This document shows positions 23,567-32,885 of a stretch of 64,000 nt of DNA, piece by piece (position 1 is the first letter of the stretch; every line of letters starts with the position of its first letter). Source of the stretch: UBA1926 sp036732005 (lineage in GTDB: Bacteria > Planctomycetota > Phycisphaerae > Phycisphaerales > UBA1924); assembly GCA_036732005.1 (NCBI GenBank), contig DAINDF010000005.1, positions 62,001 to 126,000 on the forward strand, in the 5' to 3' direction. The translations under genes and the position numbers were made by a program. The notes below the pieces were generated by a model. That model had not been told where the DNA came from, did no database searches, and was given only the letters and a program-made list of their open reading frames with translations.

Positions 23567-25615
23567 ATGACCGCGACACCGCACCAGCCGTCGACAACCC
23601 CGAAGCCCGAGTCCGCGCCGTCGAGCGCCCGCGCGGGGTCCCGGTGGACGCCGGGGATGTCGGTCTCGCTCTATGGGCTCGACGCGTGGGGGCTGGGCTA
23701 TTTCGGGGTGAACGACCGGGGGCACGCGGTGGTGACGCCGATGGGGCCGGGCAGCACCGCGGCGATCGACCTGGCCGAGCTGATCGACGGGCTGGCGCTG
23801 CGCGGGATCACCACGCCTGTGCTTGTGCGATTCCCCGACCTGCTCGAGAGCCGGATGAAGTCGCTCAAGCAGGCGTTCCACGCTGTCATGGAGACCGAGT
23901 CTTACAAGGGCGGGTACGCCTGCGTCTACCCGATCAAGGTGAACCAGCAGCGGCAGCTCCTCGAGGCGATCCGCGACATGGCCGACCCCCTGGGCTTCGG
24001 GCTCGAGGCGGGGAGCAAGCCGGAGCTGCTGGCGGTGCTGGCGCTGACGGAAGGCCGGCCGCAGATGCCGATCGTCTGCAACGGGTTCAAGGACGACGAG
24101 TATGTCGAGACGGTGGTGCTGGCGCACAAGCTGGGGCGTCACATCACGCCGGTGGTGGAGACGGTCGGCGAGCTCGAGCGGATCATCACCCACGCGAGGC
24201 GGTACGGGGTGCGTCCTCGGATCGGGGTTCGTGTCAAGCCCAGCGCGACCGGCGCGGGGCGGTGGGCCGAGAGCGGGGGCGAGCGGAGCAAGTTCGGGCT
24301 GCATGTGCCGGAGTTGCTGACGGCGCTCGAGCGGCTCAAGAGCGAGGGGATGGCGGACTGCCTGCGTCTGGTCCACTTCCATGTGGGGAGCCAGATGTGC
24401 GACATCCGGCAGATCAAGACCGCGGTGAGCGAACTGGCGCGGATCTACTGCGAGCTGCGTCGGCTGGGGGCCGGGCTGGACACGATCGACATCGGGGGCG
24501 GGCTCGGGGTGGACTACGACGGGTCGAACTCGACCTGGTCGAGCAGCATGAACTACACCCTCGACGAGTACGCGTCGGATGTGGTGTACCGCATCAAGAC
24601 GGCGTGCGACGACGCGCAGCAGCCGCACCCGCGGATCGTCTCGGAGAGCGGGCGGGCGATCGTGGCGCATTCGAGCGTGCTGATCTTCGATGTGATGGGG
24701 CGGAGCCGGTTCGGGAGCGATCCGGATGTGCCGTGGGTGAAGCGGATCATCGCGTCGGAGGAGTCGGCGGGGGGCGAGGTGCCCCAGCCCGTGCTCGACC
24801 TGCTGGGCGCGTGGGAGGCGCTGGCGGCGGTCGAGTCGATGGAGGACAACCAGGCGGCCGAGGCCTACCACGACGCCCTGCAGGCGCGTGACGAGGCGCT
24901 GAGCCTCTTCGGGCTGGGCTACCTGACGCTCCCGATGCGGGCGGTCGCGGAACGGCTCTACTGGGCGATCGGGCGCAAGGTGCTGACGCTGACCGCGGGC
25001 AGCGCCGCGGGCGGGCTTCCGGACCAGATCGACGATCTCCCCAAGCAGCTCAGCGATATCTACTACTGCAATTTCAGCCTCTTCCAGAGCCTGCCCGACT
25101 CCTGGGCGATCAACCAGATCTTCCCGATCGTGCCGATCCAGCGGCTTGACGAGGAGCCCCGCCGCCGGGCGATCCTGGCGGACATCACCTGCGACAGCGA
25201 CGGGCAGATCTCCCGGTTCGCCTGCTCGGACCAGCGGGACTTCAAGCCCACGCTGGAGGTGCACGAGCTGCGCCTGAACCCGGACGGGACGGTCCGCGAG
25301 CCGTACTACCTGGGGATCTTCCTCGTTGGGGCCTACCAGGAGGTCCTGGGCGACCTGCACAACCTCTTCGGCGACACGCACGCGGTGCATGTCTGCCTCG
25401 ACGAGGACGGGCACTGGACGATCGACGAGATCGTCGAGGGAGACACGGTCCGCGAGGTGCTCGGGTATGTGCAGTTTGATGTCGACGACCTCCGCCGCTC
25501 GATGCGCCGCGAGACCGAGCGGGCGGTCAAGGCGGGGCGGATGAGCGTGCCCGAGAGCCAGAGCCTGCTCCGGTTTTACGAGAGCGGGCTGGACGGGTAC
25601 ACCTACCTCGAGTAG
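23567..25615 (+). CDS. speA: Biosynthetic arginine decarboxylase
   Basis: A PLP enzyme converting arginine to agmatine for polyamine synthesis. It has 682 residues from the ATG at 23567, close to the usual 630-660. The PLP lysine is Lys124 in YPIKVNQQ. Other blocks are GLEAGSKPEL, FHVGSQM, DIGGGLGVDYDG, ESGRAI and CDSDG. It belongs to the fold-III (alanine-racemase-like) SpeA family. It is co-directional with the upstream phhA and the downstream FAD-oxidase, which starts 21 bases after its stop, so co-transcription with the latter is likely. Confidence 0.96.
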   Translation: MTATPHQPSTTPKPESAPSSARAGSRWTPGMSVSLYGLDAWGLGYFGVNDRGHAVVTPMGPGSTAAIDLAELIDGLALRGITTPVLVRFPDLLESRMKSLKQAFHAVMETESYKGGYACVYPIKVNQQRQLLEAIRDMADPLGFGLEAGSKPELLAVLALTEGRPQMPIVCNGFKDDEYVETVVLAHKLGRHITPVVETVGELERIITHARRYGVRPRIGVRVKPSATGAGRWAESGGERSKFGLHVPELLTALERLKSEGMADCLRLVHFHVGSQMCDIRQIKTAVSELARIYCELRRLGAGLDTIDIGGGLGVDYDGSNSTWSSSMNYTLDEYASDVVYRIKTACDDAQQPHPRIVSESGRAIVAHSSVLIFDVMGRSRFGSDPDVPWVKRIIASEESAGGEVPQPVLDLLGAWEALAAVESMEDNQAAEAYHDALQARDEALSLFGLGYLTLPMRAVAERLYWAIGRKVLTLTAGSAAGGLPDQIDDLPKQLSDIYYCNFSLFQSLPDSWAINQIFPIVPIQRLDEEPRRRAILADITCDSDGQISRFACSDQRDFKPTLEVHELRLNPDGTVREPYYLGIFLVGAYQEVLGDLHNLFGDTHAVHVCLDEDGHWTIDEIVEGDTVREVLGYVQFDVDDLRRSMRRETERAVKAGRMSVPESQSLLRFYESGLDGYTYLE

Positions 25616-25636
25616 ACGCCGACGCGGGGTGCCGGC

Positions 25637-28615
25637 GTGACGACCACGGCGAACAACCAATCCCGGCTCGTCTCGCTCGCCAACCGCGTGCGGGGCGAGG
25701 TGCGCCTCGGCCTGCACGACCGCCTGCTCTACGCGACGGACGCCTCGATCTACCAGGTCGAGCCGATCGGCGTGGTGATCCCCGCCGACCTCGACGACGC
25801 GGCCGAGGCGGTCCGCGCCGTGGCGGGCCTTGGGCTGCCGATCCTGCCGCGGGGCGGGGGCACGAGCCTGGCCGGGCAGTGCGTCAACGAGGCGGTCGTG
25901 CTCGACCTCTCCGCGTTCTGCCGGGGGGTGTCGGCGATCGACCCGGCCGCGCGGCGATGCCGGGCCGAGGCCGGCGTCACCATCGAGGCCCTCAACGCGA
26001 CGCTGAAACCGACCGGGTTGTTCTTCGCGCCCGACCCGGCGACGGTCCGCCAGGCGACGGTGGGGGGGTGCATCGGGAACAACGCGGCGGGGTCGCGGTC
26101 GATCCGGTACGGGCGCACAAGCGAGAGCGTGGCGGGGGTCGAGGTCTGCCTCGCGGACGGGCGGCGGGTGAAGTTTGAGGCGGGGGCGGGGTCGCGCGAT
26201 CCGGTCGCGGCCGAGCTGGCCCGGGCGGTCGCCCGCGTCGTCTCGGAGCACGCGGGGCCGATCCGCGCCCGCTTCCCGCGGACGAGGCGTCGCAACGCGG
26301 GGTACGGGCTCGACATGATCCTCGATCAGCTTGAGACCGGCGCCTCGCCCGGGGAGCTCAACCTCGCCCCGCTGATCTGCGGGTCGGAGGGGACCCTCGC
26401 CGTGACGCTCGTGGCGGATCTGCTGCTATACCCGATCCCGGCGTGCACGGGGCTCGCGGTCGCGTCGTTCCCGTCGGTCGACGAGGCGATTGCGATGGTC
26501 ATGCCGCTGCTGGGCCTCAACCCATCCGCGGTGGAACTGCTCGACTCGATGATCATCCGCCTCGCCCGGGAGAACCTCGAGCAACGCCGGCATGTCGAGC
26601 TCCTCCCCGGCGGGGGCGACGCTGAGGCGGTGCTCTACATCGAATTCCAGGCGCACGACGCGGCCGAACTCGCGCGCAGCCTCGACGCGGTGCGTGCCGT
26701 GCTGCCCGAGGGCCGCGTCGCGTGCCACACCGACCCACGCGCCATGGACCGCGCCTGGGGTCTGCGCAAGGCGGGCGAGCCGCTGCTCCACGGCATCCCG
26801 GGCGACCGCAAGCCCGTCGGGTTCATCGAGGACGCGGCGGTGCCCCCCGAACGCCTGGGCGAGTATGTCCGACGCCTCCGCGAGATCGTCGAACGCGAGG
26901 GGACGATCGCGTCCTACTACGCCCACGCCAGCGTCGGCGTGCTGCATGTCAGGCCGCTCCTCGACCTGCGCGACCCGGGCGACCGCGACGCGATGGAGCG
27001 GATCGCCCTCGGCTCGGCCGATCTGGCCCGCGAACTCGGCGGCGTAATGAGCGGCGAGCACGGCGACGGACGGGCCCGCGGCCCCCTGCTCGAACGCTTC
27101 TACGGCCCCGAGCTCATGGAGGCCTTCCGGCGGGTCAAATCAGCGTTTGACCCCGAGAACCGTCTGAACCCCGGCAACATCGTCGCGCCCGGGCCGATCG
27201 GCACGATCCACCAGAAGACCCGCCTGACCGCCGAGCGCACGCACCATGTCTCGCAGCCGACCTATTTCGACTTCGACGCCGAAGGCGGGATCGCCCACGC
27301 CGCGGCGCTGTGCAACGGCGCGGGCGTCTGCCGGAAGACGGCCGGGGGAACGATGTGCCCGTCTTTTCGCGGCACGCTCGACGAGCGGCACGCCACGCGC
27401 GGGCGGGGCAACGCCCTGCGCCTGGCGATCACCGGTCAGTTCGGCGGCGCGCCGCGGTGGGACGACCCCGAGACCATGGCCACGCTCGACCTGTGCCTCT
27501 CGTGCAAGGCGTGCAAGAGCGAGTGCCCCAGCAATGTCGACATCGCCAAACTCAAGGCCGAGTACACCGCCCAGGGGCACCTTGCCTCGGGGCGGGTTCC
27601 CCTCAAGGCGAGGGTGTTCGGGAACATCCACGCGATCAACCGCCTCGCGGGGCTCGCGCCGGGGCTGGCGAACCTGGGCATGAAGCTCACCCGCCCCGCC
27701 GCCAACGCGCTGCTGGGCCTGCACGCCGCGCGATCGCTCCCGGAGTACCGCACGCCCTTGCACCGCCGGTGGGGCTCGACTCCGCGGGCCGGCGCCGGCG
27801 ACAAGGCCCGCACACGCCCCACGGTCGCCCTTTATGCCGACACCTTCACGGCGTGCAACGAGCCCGGCGTCGGGCTCGCGGCCAAGCGCGTGCTGGAGGC
27901 CTTCGGTTACCGAGTCGAACTCTTCCGCGGGTCCGACGCGGCCCGGGCCCAGATCTCCGTCGGGCTGCTGGCAGAGGCGATCCGCAGGATCGACCGGGAA
28001 ACCCGGGCGCTGCTCCCCGTGCTCGAGCGGGTCGAGGCGGTGCTCTTCCTCGAGCCTTCCTGCCTCTCGGCGGTGAAGGACGACTGGCTCGCGCTCAAGG
28101 CGGGCACGCCGCTCGCTGATCGCCGGCGCCTCGCCGACCGGTCCTTCCTGGTCGAGCAGTTCCTGGACGAACGGTGGAGCGACCACCCGGTTCGTCCGGT
28201 CGTTTCACCGGCCGCCCCGATGCCGAACGCGGAGGGCGGCCCGCGCTCCGGGCCCGGCGGGACCGTCGCCACCCCAGACGCGATCCACCTCCACGCCCAC
28301 TGCCACCAGAAGGCCCTGTGGGGCGCCGGCTCCTCCGCAAACCTCCTCGAACGCCTCTTCCCCGGACGCGTCCGCGTGCTCGACACGACCTGCTGCGGCC
28401 TGGCCGGCTCGTTCGGCTACACACGGGAGCGCTTCGACCTGAGCATGCGTATCGGTGAACTGGGCGTGCTCCCCGCCGCACGGGGTCTCAAGCCGGGCGA
28501 GGTGCTCTGCGCCCCCGGCACGAGCTGCCGGCATCAGGTCAAGGACGGCGCCGGCGTTCGTGCATTGCACCCGGTGGAGGTGGTGGCGGCGCGGCTGACC
28601 GAGCCCGGCCCGTGA
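25637..28615 (+). CDS. FAD-linked oxidase fused to Fe-S/CCG electron-transfer module (YdiJ-like)
   Basis: A 992-residue GTG-started protein fusing a GlcD-type flavin dehydrogenase to a GlpC/LutA-like module. The FAD-binding motif PRGGGTSLAGQ is near residues 69-80 and GGCIGNNAAGSRS near 145. Cys559, 565 and 574 (CNGAGVC...C) and Cys620, 623, 626 and 630 (CLSCKACKSEC) are candidate 4Fe-4S ligands. C-terminal CCG-type blocks are HAHCHQKALWG and DTTCCGLAGSFGYT. Related enzymes oxidise D-lactate or D-2-hydroxyglutarate and pass electrons to the respiratory chain. The substrate cannot be fixed from sequence alone. Confidence 0.93.
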   Translation: MTTTANNQSRLVSLANRVRGEVRLGLHDRLLYATDASIYQVEPIGVVIPADLDDAAEAVRAVAGLGLPILPRGGGTSLAGQCVNEAVVLDLSAFCRGVSAIDPAARRCRAEAGVTIEALNATLKPTGLFFAPDPATVRQATVGGCIGNNAAGSRSIRYGRTSESVAGVEVCLADGRRVKFEAGAGSRDPVAAELARAVARVVSEHAGPIRARFPRTRRRNAGYGLDMILDQLETGASPGELNLAPLICGSEGTLAVTLVADLLLYPIPACTGLAVASFPSVDEAIAMVMPLLGLNPSAVELLDSMIIRLARENLEQRRHVELLPGGGDAEAVLYIEFQAHDAAELARSLDAVRAVLPEGRVACHTDPRAMDRAWGLRKAGEPLLHGIPGDRKPVGFIEDAAVPPERLGEYVRRLREIVEREGTIASYYAHASVGVLHVRPLLDLRDPGDRDAMERIALGSADLARELGGVMSGEHGDGRARGPLLERFYGPELMEAFRRVKSAFDPENRLNPGNIVAPGPIGTIHQKTRLTAERTHHVSQPTYFDFDAEGGIAHAAALCNGAGVCRKTAGGTMCPSFRGTLDERHATRGRGNALRLAITGQFGGAPRWDDPETMATLDLCLSCKACKSECPSNVDIAKLKAEYTAQGHLASGRVPLKARVFGNIHAINRLAGLAPGLANLGMKLTRPAANALLGLHAARSLPEYRTPLHRRWGSTPRAGAGDKARTRPTVALYADTFTACNEPGVGLAAKRVLEAFGYRVELFRGSDAARAQISVGLLAEAIRRIDRETRALLPVLERVEAVLFLEPSCLSAVKDDWLALKAGTPLADRRRLADRSFLVEQFLDERWSDHPVRPVVSPAAPMPNAEGGPRSGPGGTVATPDAIHLHAHCHQKALWGAGSSANLLERLFPGRVRVLDTTCCGLAGSFGYTRERFDLSMRIGELGVLPAARGLKPGEVLCAPGTSCRHQVKDGAGVRALHPVEVVAARLTEPGP

Positions 28616-28703
28616 GCGACGGGTCGGTCGAAGAACAGGCCCGCAAGATCCTCCATCTCTCCATCCACCCCGCGCTGACGCCCTAGGCTCCGCCCGGACG
28701 CGG

Positions 28704-28907
28704 TCACTCCTCCCGCACCTCCACCACCCGCGTCCGCGTCTCGTCGTAGACATACACCTTGCCCTCCGCCTCCGCCGCGCACAGATTGTGCCGCCCGTCG
28801 CAGAAGGGCCACTTCTGGCTCAGCCCGCAGGCGCAGATGAACACCGGTTTGTCCTGCGGCTCGATACGGATCGGGCCGGTCGCGTCGTGGGGGATGAGCC
28901 GGGGCAT
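28704..28907 (-). CDS. CDGSH iron-sulfur domain protein
   Basis: A 67-residue protein. The ATG at 28907 is preferred over an in-frame TTG at 28937. It carries the CDGSH-type motif CACGLSQKWPFCDGRH, whose three Cys and one His bind a 2Fe-2S cluster. The small size is typical of bacterial single-domain CDGSH proteins, which are thought to act in redox or cluster transfer. It is convergent with the large Fe-S oxidase and on the same strand as, and downstream of, the isocitrate/isopropylmalate-type dehydrogenase. Confidence 0.92.
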   Translation of the reverse strand: MPRLIPHDATGPIRIEPQDKPVFICACGLSQKWPFCDGRHNLCAAEAEGKVYVYDETRTRVVEVREE

Positions 28908-29028
28908 GGGGTTCACTTTGCTGCGTGGAACGACCAACGGGCCCGAGGCGCGAGCGAAGCACCGCCCGCCCCCGGCGATTCCGTCCTTGCGATCAGTTCA
29001 GGCTGGACGGCCTGTGTTGTCTCGGCGA

Positions 29029-30183
29029 TCAGAGCTTGCTGACGACCGCGCGTGCCATCTCCGTCGTCGTCGCCGCACCGGGGCTGCCCGCCCGCACGCT
29101 CTTCATGTCGTAGGTCTGGACCCTACCCTCGGCGATCACCGCCGCGACGGCGCGCTCGAGCCGGTCCGCCATCGCCTTCTCGTCCAGCCAGTCCAGCATC
29201 ATCTTCGCGGTCAGGATCATCGCCACCGGGTTGACGACATCCTTGCCCTCGTATTTCGGGGCCGACCCGTGCGTCGGCTCGAACACCGCGTACTCGTCCC
29301 CGATGTTCGCCGCGCAGGCGAAGCCCAGCCCGCCCACCAGCCCCGCGGCGAGGTCGGAGATGATGTCCCCGAACATGTTCTCCGCGACGAGCACATCGTA
29401 ATCACGCGGGTTCTTGATCAGCCACATGCACATCGCGTCGATGTTCGCCTCCCACGCCGCGATCTCGGGGTAGTCCTTCGCCACCGCCCGGAAGACACGG
29501 GTCATCAGCCCGCCCGTCTCCCGGAGCACATTGGGCTTCTCCACCAGCGTCACGCTCTTACGCCCGAACTCCCTGGCGTAGTCGAACGCCTGCCGGCAGA
29601 TGCTCTCGCACCCCTGCGTGCTCATGATCCGCGTCGAGACCGCCACATTCTCAAGGCCCTTGGCGTACCAGCCCTTCATCCGGGCCGCGTGCCCCACCTG
29701 CGGGTCGGCCATCGCCGCGGCGATCTTCTCCGGAAGCGGGAACCACTCGATGCCCCCGTAGGAGCCCTCGGTGTTCTCGCGGAAGACGACCAGGTCGATG
29801 TCGTCCCCGAGCTTGTTGAGCGGGTTGCCCGGGTAGGCCTTGCACGGCCGCAGGTTCGTGTGCAGGTTGAACAGCTGACGCAGCTTGACGATCGGGGAGA
29901 AGTAGGACAGGCCCTTGCCCCGCAGCGACGGGTCGAGCTCCTCGTTCGCCTCGTCGCGGGGCTTGGAGGTGATCGCCCCGAAGAGCGCGCAGTCCGTGTT
30001 CTTCAGGATCTCGATCGTCCGGTCCGGCAGCGGGTTGCCCTCTCTGCACCAGAACTCCCAGCCGATGTCCGCGGGGATGTACTCGGCGTCGAGCTTCAAC
30101 GCGTCGAGCACGAGCCTGGTGGCGTTCATCACATCAACCCCGACGCCGTCGCCCGGCATCCACGCGATCCTGTACTTGGCCAT
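29029..30183 (-). CDS. Isocitrate/isopropylmalate-family decarboxylating dehydrogenase
   Basis: A 384-residue NAD(P)-dependent beta-decarboxylating dehydrogenase. AAAGGAG lies six bases before the ATG at 30183. Family blocks are WMPGDGVGVDV, FGAITSKP, NLRPCKAYPG, VVFRENTEGSYGG, VAENMFGDIISD and FEPTHGSAPKYEGKDVVNP. Isocitrate, 3-isopropylmalate, homoisocitrate and tartrate dehydrogenases share this fold. Proximity to a homoaconitase-type gene makes NAD-isocitrate or homoisocitrate dehydrogenase more likely than LeuB, and no leu genes are nearby. The substrate assignment is inference. Confidence 0.9.
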   Translation of the reverse strand: MAKYRIAWMPGDGVGVDVMNATRLVLDALKLDAEYIPADIGWEFWCREGNPLPDRTIEILKNTDCALFGAITSKPRDEANEELDPSLRGKGLSYFSPIVKLRQLFNLHTNLRPCKAYPGNPLNKLGDDIDLVVFRENTEGSYGGIEWFPLPEKIAAAMADPQVGHAARMKGWYAKGLENVAVSTRIMSTQGCESICRQAFDYAREFGRKSVTLVEKPNVLRETGGLMTRVFRAVAKDYPEIAAWEANIDAMCMWLIKNPRDYDVLVAENMFGDIISDLAAGLVGGLGFACAANIGDEYAVFEPTHGSAPKYEGKDVVNPVAMILTAKMMLDWLDEKAMADRLERAVAAVIAEGRVQTYDMKSVRAGSPGAATTTEMARAVVSKL

Positions 30184-30357
30184 CTGCATCTCCTTTGGTC
30201 CGCGGCTTGGAAGAGGATATCCCGATGCGGCGGTCCGGAGCGGCCCGGCCCCGGACGGCCCCCGGAATCCGGGCGGCGGGGCTGAATTCTCGGCGGCGCC
30301 GCTCCGATTCAGCATGAGGCTGGAGCCCATCGCACAGCCTCAGGACAAGGACGGTTT

Positions 30358-30807
30358 ATGTACAAGCAGTTGATCTACCTGAGTCGTGCGGAGAGCCATG
30401 TCGGCTCCGACGATGTCGCGGCGATCGGCGGCGTCGCGTCGCTCCGCAACCGGGCCTTCAAGGTCACGGGGCTGCTCCTCTACGGGAACGGCTACTTCAT
30501 GCAGATGCTCGAAGGGCCCGTGGACTGCGTCGACTCGCTCCTCGACACCATCCGATCCGATTCGAGGCACCATCATCTCGAGGTCGTGCTGGAGCGGATG
30601 ACCGACACCCGCTTTTATCCGGACTGGTCGATGGGGGTCTACAACATCGAGTCCGATAACGGCTCGATCTCGCTCTCCCATGTCCGGGAACAACTGCGGG
30701 ACATGACCAGGTCCGAGGCCGAGATCCGCGGGAACATCGTGCTCGCCTTCGAGATGCTCAGGGTCTCGGAGCCCGAAGCGGCAGGAACCCGCGAAGACGC
30801 GGCCTGA
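30358..30807 (+). CDS. BLUF-domain blue-light sensor protein
   Basis: A 149-residue protein that is almost entirely one BLUF domain, which binds FAD and switches hydrogen bonding in blue light. The diagnostic residues are all present: Tyr7 (LIYLSRA), Asn31 (SLRNRAFKVTG), Gln49 (YFMQMLEGP) and Trp90 (YPDWSMGV). About 45 residues of mostly charged helix follow, with no EAL, GGDEF or cyclase output domain, so it is a short-type BLUF that must act through a partner. The gene is divergent from the dehydrogenase and convergent with the homoaconitase-like gene. In-cell role unknown. Confidence 0.93.
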   Translation: MYKQLIYLSRAESHVGSDDVAAIGGVASLRNRAFKVTGLLLYGNGYFMQMLEGPVDCVDSLLDTIRSDSRHHHLEVVLERMTDTRFYPDWSMGVYNIESDNGSISLSHVREQLRDMTRSEAEIRGNIVLAFEMLRVSEPEAAGTREDAA

Positions 30808-30834
30808 CAGCCGCGCTCGGGGCCGAATAGCGGC

Positions 30835-32823
30835 CTAGCCCTCCTGCTTGAGCATCCGGAGCACCACCGCCTCGCTCCCGCCCGCGACGACCAGTTCCTG
30901 GGCCGTCTCGCTGAGCGCGCCGAACGCGAAAAACCGGTCCCCGCATGCCACCCGTGAAGCCCGGAAATCGACCCTGATCGTCGGCCCGGGGATCGTCCGC
31001 TCGCCCGCGGCGGCCTGCTCGCCGTGCCGCGACGCGAGGTGGTCCACCAGCCCCGGGCATTCGATCACGATGAACCCGTTGTTGAACGCGTTGCGCTTGT
31101 AGGTCTGCCCCGCCGAGGCCGCGATCACGAGGCGGATGCCGCGGGACGCGAGCGCCGTCGCCGCCTGCTCGCGGCTGGAGCCCGAGCCGAAGTTCCGCCC
31201 GCCCACGATCAGGTCGCCTTGTTTCGCGATCCGCTGGAACGCGGGGTCGTAGTTCAGCATCGCGTACTGGCCCTGCTGCTCGAAGGTCAGGTCGTCGCGG
31301 TAGGTGACATCCTTGCCGTAGATCCCGTCCGTGTTCAGGTTGTCGAGCGGCAAATAGAGCGCCCGGCCCTCGATCGCTTCGGGGAAGCCCTCGATGATCG
31401 CCTGCTCCTCCGCCTCCCGCGTCGGGAGTTCGTGGACCTCGATCGAGCCCCGCACCGGGCCCGAGACCGCGGCCGGCGCAGCGATGAAGCCCCGCGCCGC
31501 CGACTCGGCGACGACCTCCGGGCTCGCCAGGTAGCACAGCGCATCGCGCGAGCCCATCCGGCCCTGGAAGTTCCGGTTCGTCGCGCTGATGCCGACCTCG
31601 CCCGCCTCCAGGGTCCCTTCCCCGAGCCCGATGCACGCCCCGCACCCGGCGGGCAGGGCGATCGCCCCGGCCTCCATCAACCGGCCCCAGTGCCCCAGCC
31701 TCTTCGCCTCCTCCTCGACCACCGAAGACGCCGCGGCGACATAGAACCGCACCCCGGGCGCGACAGGCCGCGTCGACCCGTCGGGCGCGGTGAACACCCG
31801 GGCGGCGGCCTCGAAGTCCGGCAGCCGGCCGTTCACGCACGACATGAGATACGCCCGGTGCACCGCGATCCGCTCCGCCTCCACCTCGGCGACCGGGCGC
31901 ATCGTTTTCACCGAGTTGGGCCCGGCGACATGCGGGGAGACGGTCGAGAGATCGAGCGTGAGCGTCTTGCTGTACCGCGCCCCGGGGTCGCTCGAGATCT
32001 CCTCCCGGTGGGCCCAGAGGTGCTCGATGTCGTTGGGGATGTACGGAACGCGGCCGTTCGGCGGCAGCGGACGCGTCGCGAAGTGGTGCGATCGCGCCAG
32101 CAGCCAGTCGCGGAGCGTCTCGTCGAAGGGAAAGAACCCGGTCAGCGAGCCCCACTCGGTCGTCATGTTCGCGATGGTCATCCGGTTCTCGACCGAAAGC
32201 GACGCGACCCCGTCGCCCGCGAACTCGACGCAGGCGTTGAGCACCTCGTCGTCGTTGAAGAACCCGCACAGCGTGATGATGACATCCTTGCCCGTCGCCC
32301 CGGGCGGCAGACGCCCCGTCAGCACCACGCGCACCTGCTCGGGGATCTGCCACCAGGTCGTCCCGACCGCCCAGATCGCCGCCGCGTCCGTGCGCACGAC
32401 CGGCGTCCCGCACGCCGCGAGCGCCCCGTAGATGTTCGAGTGCGAGTCGCTCCCGACGCACAGCGACCCGGGCGTCACATACCCCTCCTCCATCATCACC
32501 TGGTGCGCGATGCCTCGCCCCGGGGGGTAGTAGTCCACCCCGTGCCTCGACGCGAACGCCTCGATCTTCGCGTACTTGCCCAGGTTCTCGGGTGTCGTGT
32601 TCTGGATGTCGTGGTCGATCGCGAACACCGGCTGGTGCGGGTCGGCGATCCGCCCCCGCTCCCCGGCGATGCTCAGGAATTTCCCGATCACCGCCCCCGT
32701 GTTGTCGTGCGTCATCAGGTGCTTCGGGCGGATCGTCACATAGTCGCCCGCGTACACCCGCTTGCCCGGGCCAAGCCCCACCGCGTGGCGGTTGACGATC
32801 TTCTCAAGAGCGGTCTGCGGCAT
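30835..32823 (-). CDS. Homoaconitase-type (LYS4-like) aconitase-family hydratase
   Basis: A 662-residue single-chain protein with LeuC-like and LeuD-like parts fused. The 4Fe-4S ligands are Cys329 (LMSCVNG), Cys394 and Cys397 (GCGACIGLGEG). MTHDNTGAVIGKF, DHDIQNTTPENLGKYAKIE, TDAAAIWAVGTTWWQIPEQV and the swivel-domain block GRNFGSGSSREQAATAL resemble fungal mitochondrial homoaconitase more than standard AcnA/AcnB or bacterial LeuC. Homoaconitase converts homocitrate to homoisocitrate. In a DAP-pathway organism (lysA is at 51-52 kb) the enzyme may instead serve as aconitase or act on other chain-elongated acids. It starts at the ATG at 32823. Confidence 0.92.
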   Translation of the reverse strand: MPQTALEKIVNRHAVGLGPGKRVYAGDYVTIRPKHLMTHDNTGAVIGKFLSIAGERGRIADPHQPVFAIDHDIQNTTPENLGKYAKIEAFASRHGVDYYPPGRGIAHQVMMEEGYVTPGSLCVGSDSHSNIYGALAACGTPVVRTDAAAIWAVGTTWWQIPEQVRVVLTGRLPPGATGKDVIITLCGFFNDDEVLNACVEFAGDGVASLSVENRMTIANMTTEWGSLTGFFPFDETLRDWLLARSHHFATRPLPPNGRVPYIPNDIEHLWAHREEISSDPGARYSKTLTLDLSTVSPHVAGPNSVKTMRPVAEVEAERIAVHRAYLMSCVNGRLPDFEAAARVFTAPDGSTRPVAPGVRFYVAAASSVVEEEAKRLGHWGRLMEAGAIALPAGCGACIGLGEGTLEAGEVGISATNRNFQGRMGSRDALCYLASPEVVAESAARGFIAAPAAVSGPVRGSIEVHELPTREAEEQAIIEGFPEAIEGRALYLPLDNLNTDGIYGKDVTYRDDLTFEQQGQYAMLNYDPAFQRIAKQGDLIVGGRNFGSGSSREQAATALASRGIRLVIAASAGQTYKRNAFNNGFIVIECPGLVDHLASRHGEQAAAGERTIPGPTIRVDFRASRVACGDRFFAFGALSETAQELVVAGGSEAVVLRMLKQEG

Positions 32824-32885
32824 CCCGGAACAATAGCCACAAATCCACCCCGGGCTGTCCGCAAGACCCTCCGGGCCACCAGCCG

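Noticed and set aside
23219..26251. 1010-codon minus-strand frame opposite phhA, speA and the FAD oxidase
   Set aside because: It crosses three well-recognised genes in antisense and has a basic, low-complexity product.
28616..28703. Terminator sought between the convergent FAD-oxidase and CDGSH genes
   Set aside because: No stable hairpin with a T-run was found in the 88-base gap.
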